From positions 129,845-193,844 of the IMG/VR virus record IMGVR_UViG_3300028666_000023: a stretch of DNA of 64,000 bases; one strand, given 5' to 3'. The number at the start of each line of letters is the position of its first letter. The stretch's first letter is position 1. The translations under genes were made by a program, and so were the position numbers. Shown one piece after another: positions 1 to 6,883 of this stretch. Origin of the DNA: a virus. The notes beneath the pieces were generated by a model. That model saw only the letters and a list, made by a program, of their open reading frames with translations. It was not told where the DNA came from and did not search any database.

Positions 1-155
1 CCGTTCATCTCGCTGCCCGGCGGAAGGGTTGGATTCCTAGAAGCGAGTCCCCAACGCTGCGTCTTGCCGACAGCAGCCATGACCTCACCGCACTCCTCGA
101 CGAGGTAGCCGAGCTTCGTTGCTGTCGTATGCGGGTAGTACTTTGTTATGTCCAT
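1..155 (-). CDS. MazG-like nucleotide pyrophosphohydrolase, N-terminal part (cut by window edge)
   Basis: Reading the minus strand from the ATG at 155 gives about 51 codons that run off the left edge without a stop. The N-terminus has LVEECGEV, the E-E-x-x-E metal-binding signature of the MazG/dUTPase-like all-alpha pyrophosphohydrolases, followed by a phage-type KTQRWGL segment. Such enzymes hydrolyse (d)NTPs to monophosphates and are common in large phages. A GGAG sits 5 nt before the ATG. A terminator (173-208) separates it from the HNH gene upstream. The metal-binding helix that should follow is outside the window, so the family call rests on one motif. Confidence 0.6.
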   Translation of the reverse strand, partial: MDITKYYPHTTATKLGYLVEECGEVMAAVGKTQRWGLASRNPTLPPGSEMN

Positions 156-172
156 GCCATCTCCTCAGATGC

Positions 173-208
173 AAAAAAGAAGGCGCGCCGATCGCTCGAC
201 GCGCCTTC
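173..208 (-). terminator. Intrinsic terminator after HNH/tmRNA unit
   Basis: On the minus strand a 9 bp perfect stem, GAAGGCGCG / CGCGCCTTC, closes a 12 nt loop and is followed by six T residues. It lies between the HNH gene (ends 320) and the MazG-like gene (starts 155). The 209-319 stretch before it contains no convincing gene. Confidence 0.85.
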
Positions 209-319
209 ATGAAAGATCCGCACCGCCGCCCGGCTTCATCGGATGGGTCCCAAGTCACCCTGTCCTCTGCCGAGCAGCGGCACTTCCCGTTCGTCGGAGG
301 CGCACCTCCTTCACGGGCT

Positions 320-679
320 TCATCTGTACAGCGCGTTCACCTCTCGGTGCGCCTTGCGGCACGCATCACAACGGCACTTCCAACGCGGGCTGGTGTACCG
401 TGTGTTGACGCCATGAGGAGGCGCTGCTTCCTGACTCGTCTTCTCCTGATGGCAGTCGTGGCAAAGAATTTGGCACTTGGCCAGTTCCTTTGCTCTGCGT
501 TTCGGAGACCACGACCACACCTTATGATCAATCTTCGTTGCGCGATTGACGTGGTCGACCTCGAGACGATCAGAGGAACCACACTGCTTGCAGACCTTGC
601 CTCGTAAGAAGTCGGCTCGGTTCTTCGCAACCCACTCGCGCTGATACGTCCGCTGTCTTTCTGGATCTTTGTATCCCAT
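320..679 (-). CDS. HNH endonuclease (free-standing homing type)
   Basis: This is a 119 aa protein with the treble-clef HNH pattern: CKQCG near residue 30, DHVN about 13 residues later (D-H of the first motif), and CHDCH near residue 75. A second C-x-C-x-x-C cluster lies near the C-terminus. The family nicks or cuts DNA and spreads by homing. The ATG at 679-677 shares its A with the last base of the encoded CCA of the tmRNA, so the ORF begins exactly where the tmRNA ends. No Shine-Dalgarno is visible. An in-frame extension upstream to 793 exists but would run antisense-free through the tmRNA itself and is rejected. Confidence 0.85.
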   Translation of the reverse strand: MGYKDPERQRTYQREWVAKNRADFLRGKVCKQCGSSDRLEVDHVNRATKIDHKVWSWSPKRRAKELAKCQILCHDCHQEKTSQEAAPPHGVNTRYTSPRWKCRCDACRKAHREVNALYR

Positions 680-1023
680 GGTGGACCCGGCGGGTACTGC
701 CCCCGCGTCCGACAAGTGCCCAACAACATCCTCTGTCACGTGCGTAGTCGCTGTATCCCCAGCGACTGAGTCCCGTCGATTCGGCAACGGCACCTACTCT
801 TCTTCGATTCCTCACTGCTGATGGCGAAGTACATCAGTCAGCCAGCTCTGTGGGTTGGCACCGGCTTCGCTACTAGAGCACCTTGCTAGCCGATGGCTCA
901 GGCCGCTTGCGCGACGAGGGCGGTTGCGTTGTCGTTCGCAACTGACGTTGCCCGTTTGAATGGACCGGGCGCCACTGCACGCAGATGTCGTCTTCTTCTA
1001 GCCGTCGAATCTATTTCGGGCCC
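679..1023 (-). ncRNA. ssrA: tmRNA (transfer-messenger RNA), one-piece
   Basis: The minus strand shows every part of a tmRNA. The acceptor stem is GGGCCCG (1023-1017) pairing with CGGGTCC (689-683), 7 bp with one G-U, followed by A and an encoded CCA (681-679). The conserved GATTCGACGG block is at 1011-1002. A tag reading frame (939-898) starts at resume codon GCG after CAGTT and reads ANDNATALVAQAA then TGA, matching the AND-x-A...AA form of ssrA tags. The 3' part has GAGGATGT and CGGACGCGGG as in E. coli tmRNA. P2 pairing (CGTGC with GCACG, TCTG with CAGA) is present. The T arm is GCGGG/CCCGC with loop GGCAGTA, which departs from the usual TTCRANY. It rescues stalled ribosomes with SmpB; no smpB is seen here. 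It starts 5 nt after the stop of the 1029-1202 gene, so it is probably co-transcribed and then processed. Confidence 0.93.
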
Positions 1024-1028
1024 TTACT

Positions 1029-1202
1029 TCAAACCACTCGTGGTTCTATCTTCTTCCTCCTCTTGTCACAAGGACAACCGTTGTTCTCCTTTCTGTTGAT
1101 GCCGCACTCCTCGCAGAACGGTCCGTTGGGGAGCTGTCCGTGGCAATCGCAGTGGAAGTCCTCCGCGCCACACTGGGAACAGTAGAGCGGCTCGTCGCTC
1201 AC
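1029..1202 (-). CDS. Small zinc-ribbon protein
   Basis: This 57 aa protein starts at a GTG that overlaps the upstream stop as GTGA. It contains CSQC (residues 8-11), HCDC, CEEC and CPC, six or more cysteines in 40 residues, so it is a likely metal-binding ribbon, and it ends in a basic tail. The longer ATG reading from 1394 would overlap the neighbour almost completely and has shadow-like composition. Function is unknown. It lies directly in front of the tmRNA. Confidence 0.7.
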   Translation of the reverse strand: MSDEPLYCSQCGAEDFHCDCHGQLPNGPFCEECGINRKENNGCPCDKRRKKIEPRVV

Positions 1203-1486
1203 TTGCGCACCCGGCGCCGGCCCTTCATGTTGCCGAGCGCGAGGAGGAACATCTTCGCGACGAACTGGCAGTGCCGCTTGCCTTCTTTGCGGTCGTCGGT
1301 TTCCGCCAGGGTGAAGTACTGGACGCCGACACGGAAGAAGGTCTTGTACGTCACGCGACGACCCCACTTGAAGGTCTCCACGTAGACGGCCCACGTCTTC
1401 TGTTTCTTCTGCACCTGCTTGGCCGCGCGCGTGGCACTCGCAAGCCGTTCGAGCTCATGTTCGATCGGCGATGTGACCTTCTTCAT
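1199..1486 (-). CDS. Unknown small basic protein
   Basis: The 95 aa product begins with a charged helix (residues 1-30, KKVTSPIEHELERLASAT) and continues with a basic, aromatic segment rich in K, F and V. No family is recognised. Its ATG overlaps the stop of the sigma factor gene and its own stop overlaps the next start, so translation is probably coupled. Confidence 0.65.
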   Translation of the reverse strand: MKKVTSPIEHELERLASATRAAKQVQKKQKTWAVYVETFKWGRRVTYKTFFRVGVQYFTLAETDDRKEGKRHCQFVAKMFLLALGNMKGRRRVRK

Positions 1487-2310
1487 CAGTCTTCTTCTTC
1501 GTGGTCGTACCCCATGAACCTCTTCAGAGTGCCGAGCATCTGCGTCTTCATGTGGGAGATCTGTTGATCGGTCTTCTTCATCTTCTTTGCGAGCAGGCCC
1601 GTCGATGTGATCTGGGGATGGTCGTTCGTTCCGAAGACGTGGTTGAAGAGCGTGTGCATCTCGGGCTTCTGGGGGAAGAGATCGTGCAGCGACTTCGACG
1701 CCACAGCGATCTGCTCGTCCTCGAAGCTCGGGAAGTGGTCGTCCATCCCCTCGAGCGAGCTCGCCGGAACGTCACGACGTTGTGCCTTCAACACGGTGTC
1801 GATTCGCTTGGCAGAGATGTTCTGGAACTCTTGTTCCCCGCTCGACTGCAGATGTGACGCGATCTCCGTGCTCGTCGGCTCGCGCCCGTACTGCTCGGTG
1901 AGCTCCTCCTTCGCCACGTTGATGGGCGTGATGAGCGCAGCCTGGCCCGCGGGGATGTAGGCCATGTTCTGGTTCTTGAGGTTGTACCGCTGCGCCTTGC
2001 GGAGGCGGTAGTTCACGTGCGTGTTGAGAGACGCGCCCTTGTTCGGGTCGTACGTCTCGAGCGCGTTGATGAAGTGCTTCTGGAGCTCTCCCTTGAATGC
2101 GCTCTCCGGCGCCGCGTGCGGCGCGCGGTAGTGCCGCATGCGCATCTGCATGAGCGGCTCGTACGCTTTGAGCAGGGGCTCGAGGTGCTCGGGCTTGCGC
2201 GTCTTGTACCAGCGCTTCCAGAGATCGAGCTCCTGCTCCTTTCGGTCAGCCTTCGCGGCTTCCTTCGCTTGGAGGTGAACCTCCAACGGATTCGGTTTGC
2301 GCGCTGCCAT
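1486..2310 (-). CDS. Sigma-70-like RNA polymerase sigma factor
   Basis: The 274 aa protein has a region-2-like stretch (FINALETYDPNKGASLNTHV, then LRKAQRYNL), a region-3-like stretch ending YGREPTSTEIASHL, which is the classical REPT-x-x-EIA signature, and a C-terminal helix-turn-helix segment (KMKKTDQQISHMKTQM) at the place of region 4. It would direct host RNA polymerase to phage promoters. The start at 2310 (MAARKPN) is chosen because the ORF upstream of it is arginine/serine-rich shadow and overlaps the neighbour. Its first 65 nt overlap the end of the 2246-2731 gene. It lacks an obvious region 1.1. It is a candidate reader of the repeated GGGATAAGA motif at 17.6-20.9 kb. Confidence 0.8.
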   Translation of the reverse strand: MAARKPNPLEVHLQAKEAAKADRKEQELDLWKRWYKTRKPEHLEPLLKAYEPLMQMRMRHYRAPHAAPESAFKGELQKHFINALETYDPNKGASLNTHVNYRLRKAQRYNLKNQNMAYIPAGQAALITPINVAKEELTEQYGREPTSTEIASHLQSSGEQEFQNISAKRIDTVLKAQRRDVPASSLEGMDDHFPSFEDEQIAVASKSLHDLFPQKPEMHTLFNHVFGTNDHPQITSTGLLAKKMKKTDQQISHMKTQMLGTLKRFMGYDHEEED

Positions 2311-2731
2311 CTTCGTTCCCTTCCAGTTTGAGATAGATCGAGTCGTGGATTTGGTGCTCGATACTAACTTTCTTGCCGAGTATCTGAAGAGTGTCCGCCA
2401 ACGGCCCCGACTGCAGAAGGAAGCCGGAGATGCTCCCCGACAATGCGGACTTCTCAACCGCCTTCTGGAAAGCCTCCATGTGTGCGTGCTTCTGCAACTC
2501 CTCGAGCACCTCCGTCGCCCCCACACCGCGTGCGATCGCGAGCTTGAGGACCGTGCTCTGCGACAGGAGTCCACGCATAGCGAGCTTCTGGTACGGAGCG
2601 ATGTCGAAGGGGAGCGGGCGCAGGATGGCGAGCTCCGTCGCCGCGAGCTCCTCGAGCTCCTTCTGTTGTTTGTTCCAGGTCGCGTAGTCCTTGGCGTTCT
2701 TCAAAGCCCAGCGAACGGTGTGCTTCTTCAT
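2246..2731 (-). CDS. Unknown 161 aa protein
   Basis: The protein is mostly helical and leucine/alanine rich, for example ELEELAATELAILRPLPFD near residue 30, with an acidic serine-rich tail. No family is recognised. The ATG at 2731 overlaps the upstream stop as ATGA. Its 3' end overlaps the sigma factor start by 65 nt in another frame. Confidence 0.65.
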   Translation of the reverse strand: MKKHTVRWALKNAKDYATWNKQQKELEELAATELAILRPLPFDIAPYQKLAMRGLLSQSTVLKLAIARGVGATEVLEELQKHAHMEAFQKAVEKSALSGSISGFLLQSGPLADTLQILGKKVSIEHQIHDSIYLKLEGNEDGSAQTESVGGSPPSEGSREG

Positions 2732-3054
2732 TGGTTGATCTTTGCAGCTACCAGATAGGACCCGGGCCCTGTTGCCTTGATGCGGTACGTTCCGTCTTTG
2801 CCCTTGGTGCCCGTGATGAGCACCGTGTCTCCGGGGCCCAGACTCTGGTCGACCCCAAGCAAATCGAACTCACCCTCGCGGTTCGGACCGTCCAACATCT
2901 CCCACTCGACCGTGGGCTTGCCGATGACGATGTTCTCGATCTTGGCGAGCTCACGAGCGGTGCGCTTCCAGCGCTCGCGTTCGATCCAGCGCTTCCAGCG
3001 ACGTTCTTCTTTCTCTTCGCGTCGCTGCTGTGCGGCGCGACGAGATGCTGCCAT
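2728..3054 (-). CDS. Unknown protein with basic coiled N-terminus and beta C-terminus
   Basis: The first 40 residues are a strongly charged R/E/K helix; residues 55-108 look like a small beta-barrel (GDTVLITGTKGKDGTYRIKA). No family is recognised. The ATG shares a base with the stop of the upstream gene (position 3054), which suggests translational coupling. Confidence 0.65.
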   Translation of the reverse strand: MAASRRAAQQRREEKEERRWKRWIERERWKRTARELAKIENIVIGKPTVEWEMLDGPNREGEFDLLGVDQSLGPGDTVLITGTKGKDGTYRIKATGPGSYLVAAKINQ

Positions 3055-3482
3055 CAGACGAAGCCGATGGTCTTCATGACCTTGTCGGTCAGCGTCTCGT
3101 CGGCGGCCGTCTTCTCTCGTCCACGCTGAAGCATCGGCGAGTGCGGGTGCCCTTCGCGCGCGTTGGCGAAGAACTCGGACATCTCTTTCTGCTCGGCGGG
3201 CGCGGTGGTCTTCGGGCTGTCGAAGAGGCGATCGATCATCTCGCCGCGGCCGTTGTGCGCCTCGCGTTCGACAGCGGTGCCGTGGACAGCCGCATCATCG
3301 TTCTTGCTGACTGGCGGCTTGTCTCCCCATTTCGCGTCGAGCGTGCCCGGCTTGCGCCCCTCGGGCGGAGGATAGACGTCGCCGCGGCCCTTGTTGCTCT
3401 GGTCCTCGTTGTTCTCGATGCGACCATCGTCCGAAGCCGTCTTCGCGCGGATCAAGTCCAGTGCCGTCATCATGCCTCCCAT
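3054..3482 (-). CDS. Unknown hydrophilic protein
   Basis: The 142 aa product is polar and probably disordered (GRGDVYPPPEGRKPGTLDAK), with a C-terminal REKTAADETLTDKVMKTIGF helix. It contains the K-T-A tripeptide seen repeatedly in virion proteins here. I place the start at the ATG at 3482, with GGAGG 7 nt upstream overlapping the previous stop, rather than the ATG at 3509. Confidence 0.6.
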   Translation of the reverse strand: MGGMMTALDLIRAKTASDDGRIENNEDQSNKGRGDVYPPPEGRKPGTLDAKWGDKPPVSKNDDAAVHGTAVEREAHNGRGEMIDRLFDSPKTTAPAEQKEMSEFFANAREGHPHSPMLQRGREKTAADETLTDKVMKTIGFV

Positions 3483-3483
3483 T

Positions 3484-3846
3484 CTAGCGCCTCCCGAGAC
3501 CGGCACCAAGCGAACCGAGCAGCAGCTTCAACCGCCCGAGTTCTTCGTCAGCCTTGATGCGCCGGGCAACCTCGAGCTTCAGCGCTTGCTTCGTCACTTC
3601 GTGCTCGGCCTTTTCCTTGTGATAGTCGTCGCGCAGCACGGTCAGCACTTCACCCTGGAAGTCCTCCTCGCCGTAGATGCGGAAGCCGGCCTTCAGCTTC
3701 TTCTCGATCTTCTCCCACAGCTCCTCGTTCGCGTACTGCCCGTGCAGCTGACACTCGACCTGGAAGGTGCCGTCCTCGAGCTGCCGCGAATGACTCGCCG
3801 AAAGAGCGAACGAGATGCTCGGAACCTTCTCTTCTGAATCAACCAA
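3484..3846 (-). CDS. Unknown protein with coiled-coil C-terminus, TTG start
   Basis: The 120 aa product has a beta-rich first half (FQVECQLHGQYANEELWEKI) and a long charged helix from about residue 75. The start is a TTG at 3846: a GGAGG lies exactly 6 nt upstream, and the start overlaps the stop of the previous gene. The ATG at 3915 would overlap that gene much further and adds shadow-like sequence. Function unknown. Confidence 0.6.
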   Translation of the reverse strand: MVDSEEKVPSISFALSASHSRQLEDGTFQVECQLHGQYANEELWEKIEKKLKAGFRIYGEEDFQGEVLTVLRDDYHKEKAEHEVTKQALKLEVARRIKADEELGRLKLLLGSLGAGLGRR

Positions 3847-4402
3847 AGACCACCTCCTCGATGGAGATTTCCCCCACCACGATTCCAACTGCGCGCGAGA
3901 CGCCCTCGAAGCCATGACCCTTTGAGGCGCACTCCTTCTGCGCGAATTCGAAGAACGCTTCGGCCGCGCGCTCGGCGAAGGTTTTCACGACGTCGGCGCG
4001 CTCGCTGAGCATGCCATCGTTGAAGAGCTCGAAGCAGAGAGCGAGATCGAGAGCCTTCTGCGCACGTTGCACGTGCCCCGTCTGCGCGTTGTCCGACCAA
4101 CCCCTCAAGATCTGCTGCTCGGCAGTCTGCAGCGTGAGCATCTCATGCTCTTGGCGGAGGTCGGCGATCGTTTGTTTCAACGAGCGTTGTTGTGCTGGAC
4201 GGCCGAGCACAGCGTTCGCCGTTGTAGCGACGGCGAGCGCCATGCGCACGCCGGTCTTGCGGACGATGAACTCCTCGGCGCTGCCGGTGTTGAGCCACTT
4301 CGTTGCGAACTCGCGGATGACACCGCTCGTTGTGTCAGAGTGCATACCGAAGTCGGCATCATTGAGTAGCAAAAGAGAGAGCTTGCAGGTGAATGGACAC
4401 AC
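3839..4402 (-). CDS. Unknown helical protein, GTG start
   Basis: The 187 aa product is helical, with alanine-rich segments (MALAVATTANAVLG near residue 55; TFAERAAEAFFEFAQKE near residue 145). The GTG at 4402 has GGAGG 5 nt upstream. Upstream of that lies GGAATAAGA, the same element found before the plus-strand cassettes, so this gene may have its own promoter inside the end of its neighbour. Confidence 0.65.
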   Translation of the reverse strand: MCPFTCKLSLLLLNDADFGMHSDTTSGVIREFATKWLNTGSAEEFIVRKTGVRMALAVATTANAVLGRPAQQRSLKQTIADLRQEHEMLTLQTAEQQILRGWSDNAQTGHVQRAQKALDLALCFELFNDGMLSERADVVKTFAERAAEAFFEFAQKECASKGHGFEGVSRAVGIVVGEISIEEVVFG

Positions 4403-4408
4403 GGTTTC

Positions 4409-4426
4409 CTCCGTGGTTCTTATTCC
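4409..4426 (-). promoter_or_regulatory. Minus-strand copy of the GGxATAAGA / GGAGG start-associated motif
   Basis: The minus strand reads GGAATAAGA, then about 5 nt, then GGAGG, then 5 nt to the GTG of the 3839-4402 gene. This is the same order and spacing as at 19148-19176 on the plus strand. The upstream GCAA-type half is not evident here. Confidence 0.45.
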
Positions 4427-4737
4427 TCGGAGGTCTTCCTGGTAGCCCAACCGACAAACTGCACGTAGTCGTGGAAAGTACAACCGGTGCCAGGGCACAC
4501 GTAGCTCGGTGAGAGCGTGCCGTCGGGCGAAACCGAATGGATCTTCCTGGAGATGCGGCACGTGTGCCCGAGGGGGCACGTCGAGAAGGCCAAGTCTTCT
4601 CCGCAGACGCGCGCCCAGCGCTCGTCCCCGGTCTTGGCGAGGACCTCTTCATACGTCGGCGCGTAGTCCCACGTCTTCGGTGTCGGCAGCACCCCATGGT
4701 CGGGGATGCGCTGGTCGCCGCGCGTGAACTCGATCAC
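4420..4737 (-). CDS. Unknown protein with Cys pairs
   Basis: The 105 aa product has four cysteines in its second half (STCPLGHTCRI ... YVCPGTGCTF), spaced as C-x5-C and C-x4-C, so it may bind zinc. The ATG overlaps the stop of the upstream gene as ATGA. No family is recognised. Confidence 0.65.
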   Translation of the reverse strand: MIEFTRGDQRIPDHGVLPTPKTWDYAPTYEEVLAKTGDERWARVCGEDLAFSTCPLGHTCRISRKIHSVSPDGTLSPSYVCPGTGCTFHDYVQFVGWATRKTSEE

Positions 4738-5684
4738 GTCAGGTCTTGCGGCGCGCGCCCACCGATGCTGCCCTTGAACGCACCGGCGATGCCCGAGCCG
4801 AAGTGCGGGCCCTTGGGCTTCGCAATCTGCGCGATCGACGGCCCCGGTCCAGAGAGCTTCGGTGCACCGACAGACTTCGCTGCCGAGGGTGCACCGCCGA
4901 GCGTCGGGCTCACGCCCATGATGCCGCCCGCGGCGCCCATCTTCTCACGCAGCGTCGCGACGAACTTCGCCATCTCCTCGACGGGCATCGAGTACTTCGA
5001 CTTCTTGAAGTCGCTCTGGTTGTACGTGACGTAGTCCGGCAGCATGTCGCCGTCCTTCTCCTTGGACTTCTTCGCCACGGGCGCAGGGTCGAACGCGAGA
5101 TCGAGGTCGCTGCGCTTCTGGATGGGGCTCTGTAGGTCCGGAGCTGCGAACGAGGGGATGTCGCTCGCCATCATGAAGTTCCCGCGCGTGGGCGCGCCGG
5201 CCGCTTGCTTGCGCTTCTGCACCACCGACTGGAGGTTCGGCGCAAGGAACCCGGGCGCGGAGCTCGCCTGCGAAGGGATGCTCGGGTTGAGGGGGTAGGA
5301 GTACTGGCTCGTCGTGAACGCGTGCTTCGCGATCGGCGCGACCTTGTCGATGAGCTTCTCGAGCCCGCGCTTGCCCGCGAGGTACGCCGGCGTGAGACCG
5401 GGAATCGGCACCCCCTGCATCGGGATGATCTCCGGGTTCTTGATGCCCACGGAGGCCACGCTCTTCAGCGCACCGGCGATGCGCGGCGTGAACGTCTTGT
5501 CGGCCGCGCGATCGACCGCCGCCTGCGCGGGGCCCTGCAGCTTGCCGAACGCGTTCTCGACTCCGTGCTGAAGACCCGCGAGCTCGTCGGGCGAACGCTT
5601 GCGCATCAGCAGCCGCGGCGTGTTGGGCACGTCAGTGGCGCCGAGGCGCACGAGCCGTTCGATGAGCGCGTCCTTCTCCATCAC
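4734..5684 (-). CDS. Putative virion-associated protein
   Basis: The 316 aa product starts MMEKDALIERLVRLGATD and has a short basic N-terminal block (PRLLMRKRSPDELAGLQ), then proline/alanine/serine-rich low-complexity sequence with glycine-rich C-terminus. Composition and neighbours (a run of similar proteins up to 8.7 kb after the baseplate genes) suggest a virion or injected protein. No domain is recognised. Confidence 0.6.
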   Translation of the reverse strand: MMEKDALIERLVRLGATDVPNTPRLLMRKRSPDELAGLQHGVENAFGKLQGPAQAAVDRAADKTFTPRIAGALKSVASVGIKNPEIIPMQGVPIPGLTPAYLAGKRGLEKLIDKVAPIAKHAFTTSQYSYPLNPSIPSQASSAPGFLAPNLQSVVQKRKQAAGAPTRGNFMMASDIPSFAAPDLQSPIQKRSDLDLAFDPAPVAKKSKEKDGDMLPDYVTYNQSDFKKSKYSMPVEEMAKFVATLREKMGAAGGIMGVSPTLGGAPSAAKSVGAPKLSGPGPSIAQIAKPKGPHFGSGIAGAFKGSIGGRAPQDLT

Positions 5685-6313
5685 TTCTTCTTTTTCATGG
5701 CGGCGTCATGCTCGCCCTCGCGCTTGCCCACGTGATAGAGCGCCGCGCCGGAGGCGATGCCGCCCACGCCGCGCGCGATCTCGCGCGTGTCTCCATGCGC
5801 GACGCCCGACCCTGCCTCAATCGCCGGGCCGATGCGGTGCTTCAGAAAACCGTGCACGCCCTGAAGGCCATGCTCGAGTGCGCTCCGCGCCACATCTTTC
5901 GCATCCGCGCCCTTGCTCAAACCGGAGGACATCGGGGAGTCGGTCATGGCGCCGGGGGACGGGGCGTACTCGCCGACGTGCTCCTGGTTCATGAACTTCT
6001 TGAGCTTGCCATACTCGGCCTTGCGATCGAGCTGCCGCGCGACGAGCGGGATGGCACCCATTCCGATAGCGCCGCCGACCGCCCCCGCGAGCGCGCCGCG
6101 CCGCGTGGGGAGTGCGCCATGCTCGAGGGCGTTGCCGAGGAGCCTGGTCCCAGCGCCCGCGGCAGCACCGAGCGCGCCGTAGCGACCGACCTGCCCGAGC
6201 GTCGGCTTGCTCTGGTCGATCGCATCGAGCTTCTCGAGGGAGCGGTGGGCCTCCTCAGCGCTGACCGCGCCAAGCTTCTCGAGCTCGTCGAAGAACGCGT
6301 CGATCGGCAGCAT
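5681..6313 (-). CDS. Putative virion protein with N-terminal DEL-x-KL tag and glycine zippers
   Basis: The 210 aa product begins MLPIDAFFDELEKLG, one of four neighbouring proteins with this N-terminal signature. Residues 40-90 are glycine/alanine rich (GALGAAAGAGTRLLG, GALAGAVGGAIGMGAIP), a glycine-zipper pattern typical of proteins that insert into or cross membranes. Ends in a lysine run. The ATG shares base 6313 with the previous stop region. An injected or tail-tip role is an inference. Confidence 0.6.
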   Translation of the reverse strand: MLPIDAFFDELEKLGAVSAEEAHRSLEKLDAIDQSKPTLGQVGRYGALGAAAGAGTRLLGNALEHGALPTRRGALAGAVGGAIGMGAIPLVARQLDRKAEYGKLKKFMNQEHVGEYAPSPGAMTDSPMSSGLSKGADAKDVARSALEHGLQGVHGFLKHRIGPAIEAGSGVAHGDTREIARGVGGIASGAALYHVGKREGEHDAAMKKKK

Positions 6314-6876
6314 CAGTGGCCTCCGGCGAGACCGCCGAGCGCGGGGGCCGCGAGCACACCGAGACCCGCGATCTCCGACAGCGGCTTGGCCGCGTGCGGC
6401 AGCACCTGACGCTTCTTCACGCCCTCGGAGCTGTAGTCGCCGTGGAGGCCCGCGCGCAGATGCGCCTGCGCCTCGTCGAGGCTCGGGGCCGCGAGGATGC
6501 CGAGCCCGGCGAGCTCCGCCTTGTGCGCGCCCGCGCCTTGCGCGAGCGGCGCGAGGGACTTCATGAGCCCACCGACGCCGGCCTCCTTGATCGCCTCAGC
6601 GAAGGCTGCCTTGTCGAGCATGTCGGGGTACTTCTGTTTGATCTTCGCGCGCACGGCGGCGAGGTCGGCCGAGTCGTGGTGCATCTTCGCGAAGCCGAGC
6701 GCGGAGCGCGCGTGCTGGCGATCGGGGATGGGGTACGCCTCCTCACCCGTGTTCGACTTCTTCGCCTTCACCGCGAAGTCCTTGCCGGGGAGCTTGTCGC
6801 GCGCGCTCTCGGTGAGCTCGCCCGCGATCTTGGAGAGCTCGTCGCGGCAGGACTGGATGCTGGTCAAATCGAACAT
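6313..6876 (-). CDS. Putative virion protein with DEL-x-KIA tag
   Basis: The 187 aa product starts MFDLTSIQSCRDELSKIAG. Residues 35-85 (YPIPDRQHARSALGFAKMHH ... AKIKQKYPDML) resemble a small recurrent phage domain in which a PIPD-x-x-HAR-x-AL motif is followed by a VRAKI-x-x-KYP motif. The C-terminus repeats AGLGILAAPSLDEAQAHL and AGLGVLAAPALGG, an internal duplication. The start at 6876 has GAGGA upstream; the ATG at 6906 overlaps the preceding gene. Confidence 0.6.
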   Translation of the reverse strand: MFDLTSIQSCRDELSKIAGELTESARDKLPGKDFAVKAKKSNTGEEAYPIPDRQHARSALGFAKMHHDSADLAAVRAKIKQKYPDMLDKAAFAEAIKEAGVGGLMKSLAPLAQGAGAHKAELAGLGILAAPSLDEAQAHLRAGLHGDYSSEGVKKRQVLPHAAKPLSEIAGLGVLAAPALGGLAGGH

Positions 6877-6883
6877 GACTTCC

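Noticed and set aside
209-319. Possible 22-codon ORF after the HNH gene (ATG inside the HNH stop)
   Set aside because: Very short, Arg/Ala-rich, no ribosome site of its own, and directly before a terminator.
680-793. N-terminal extension of the HNH protein
   Set aside because: The extension would translate through the T arm and pseudoknot part of the tmRNA and has no ribosome site.
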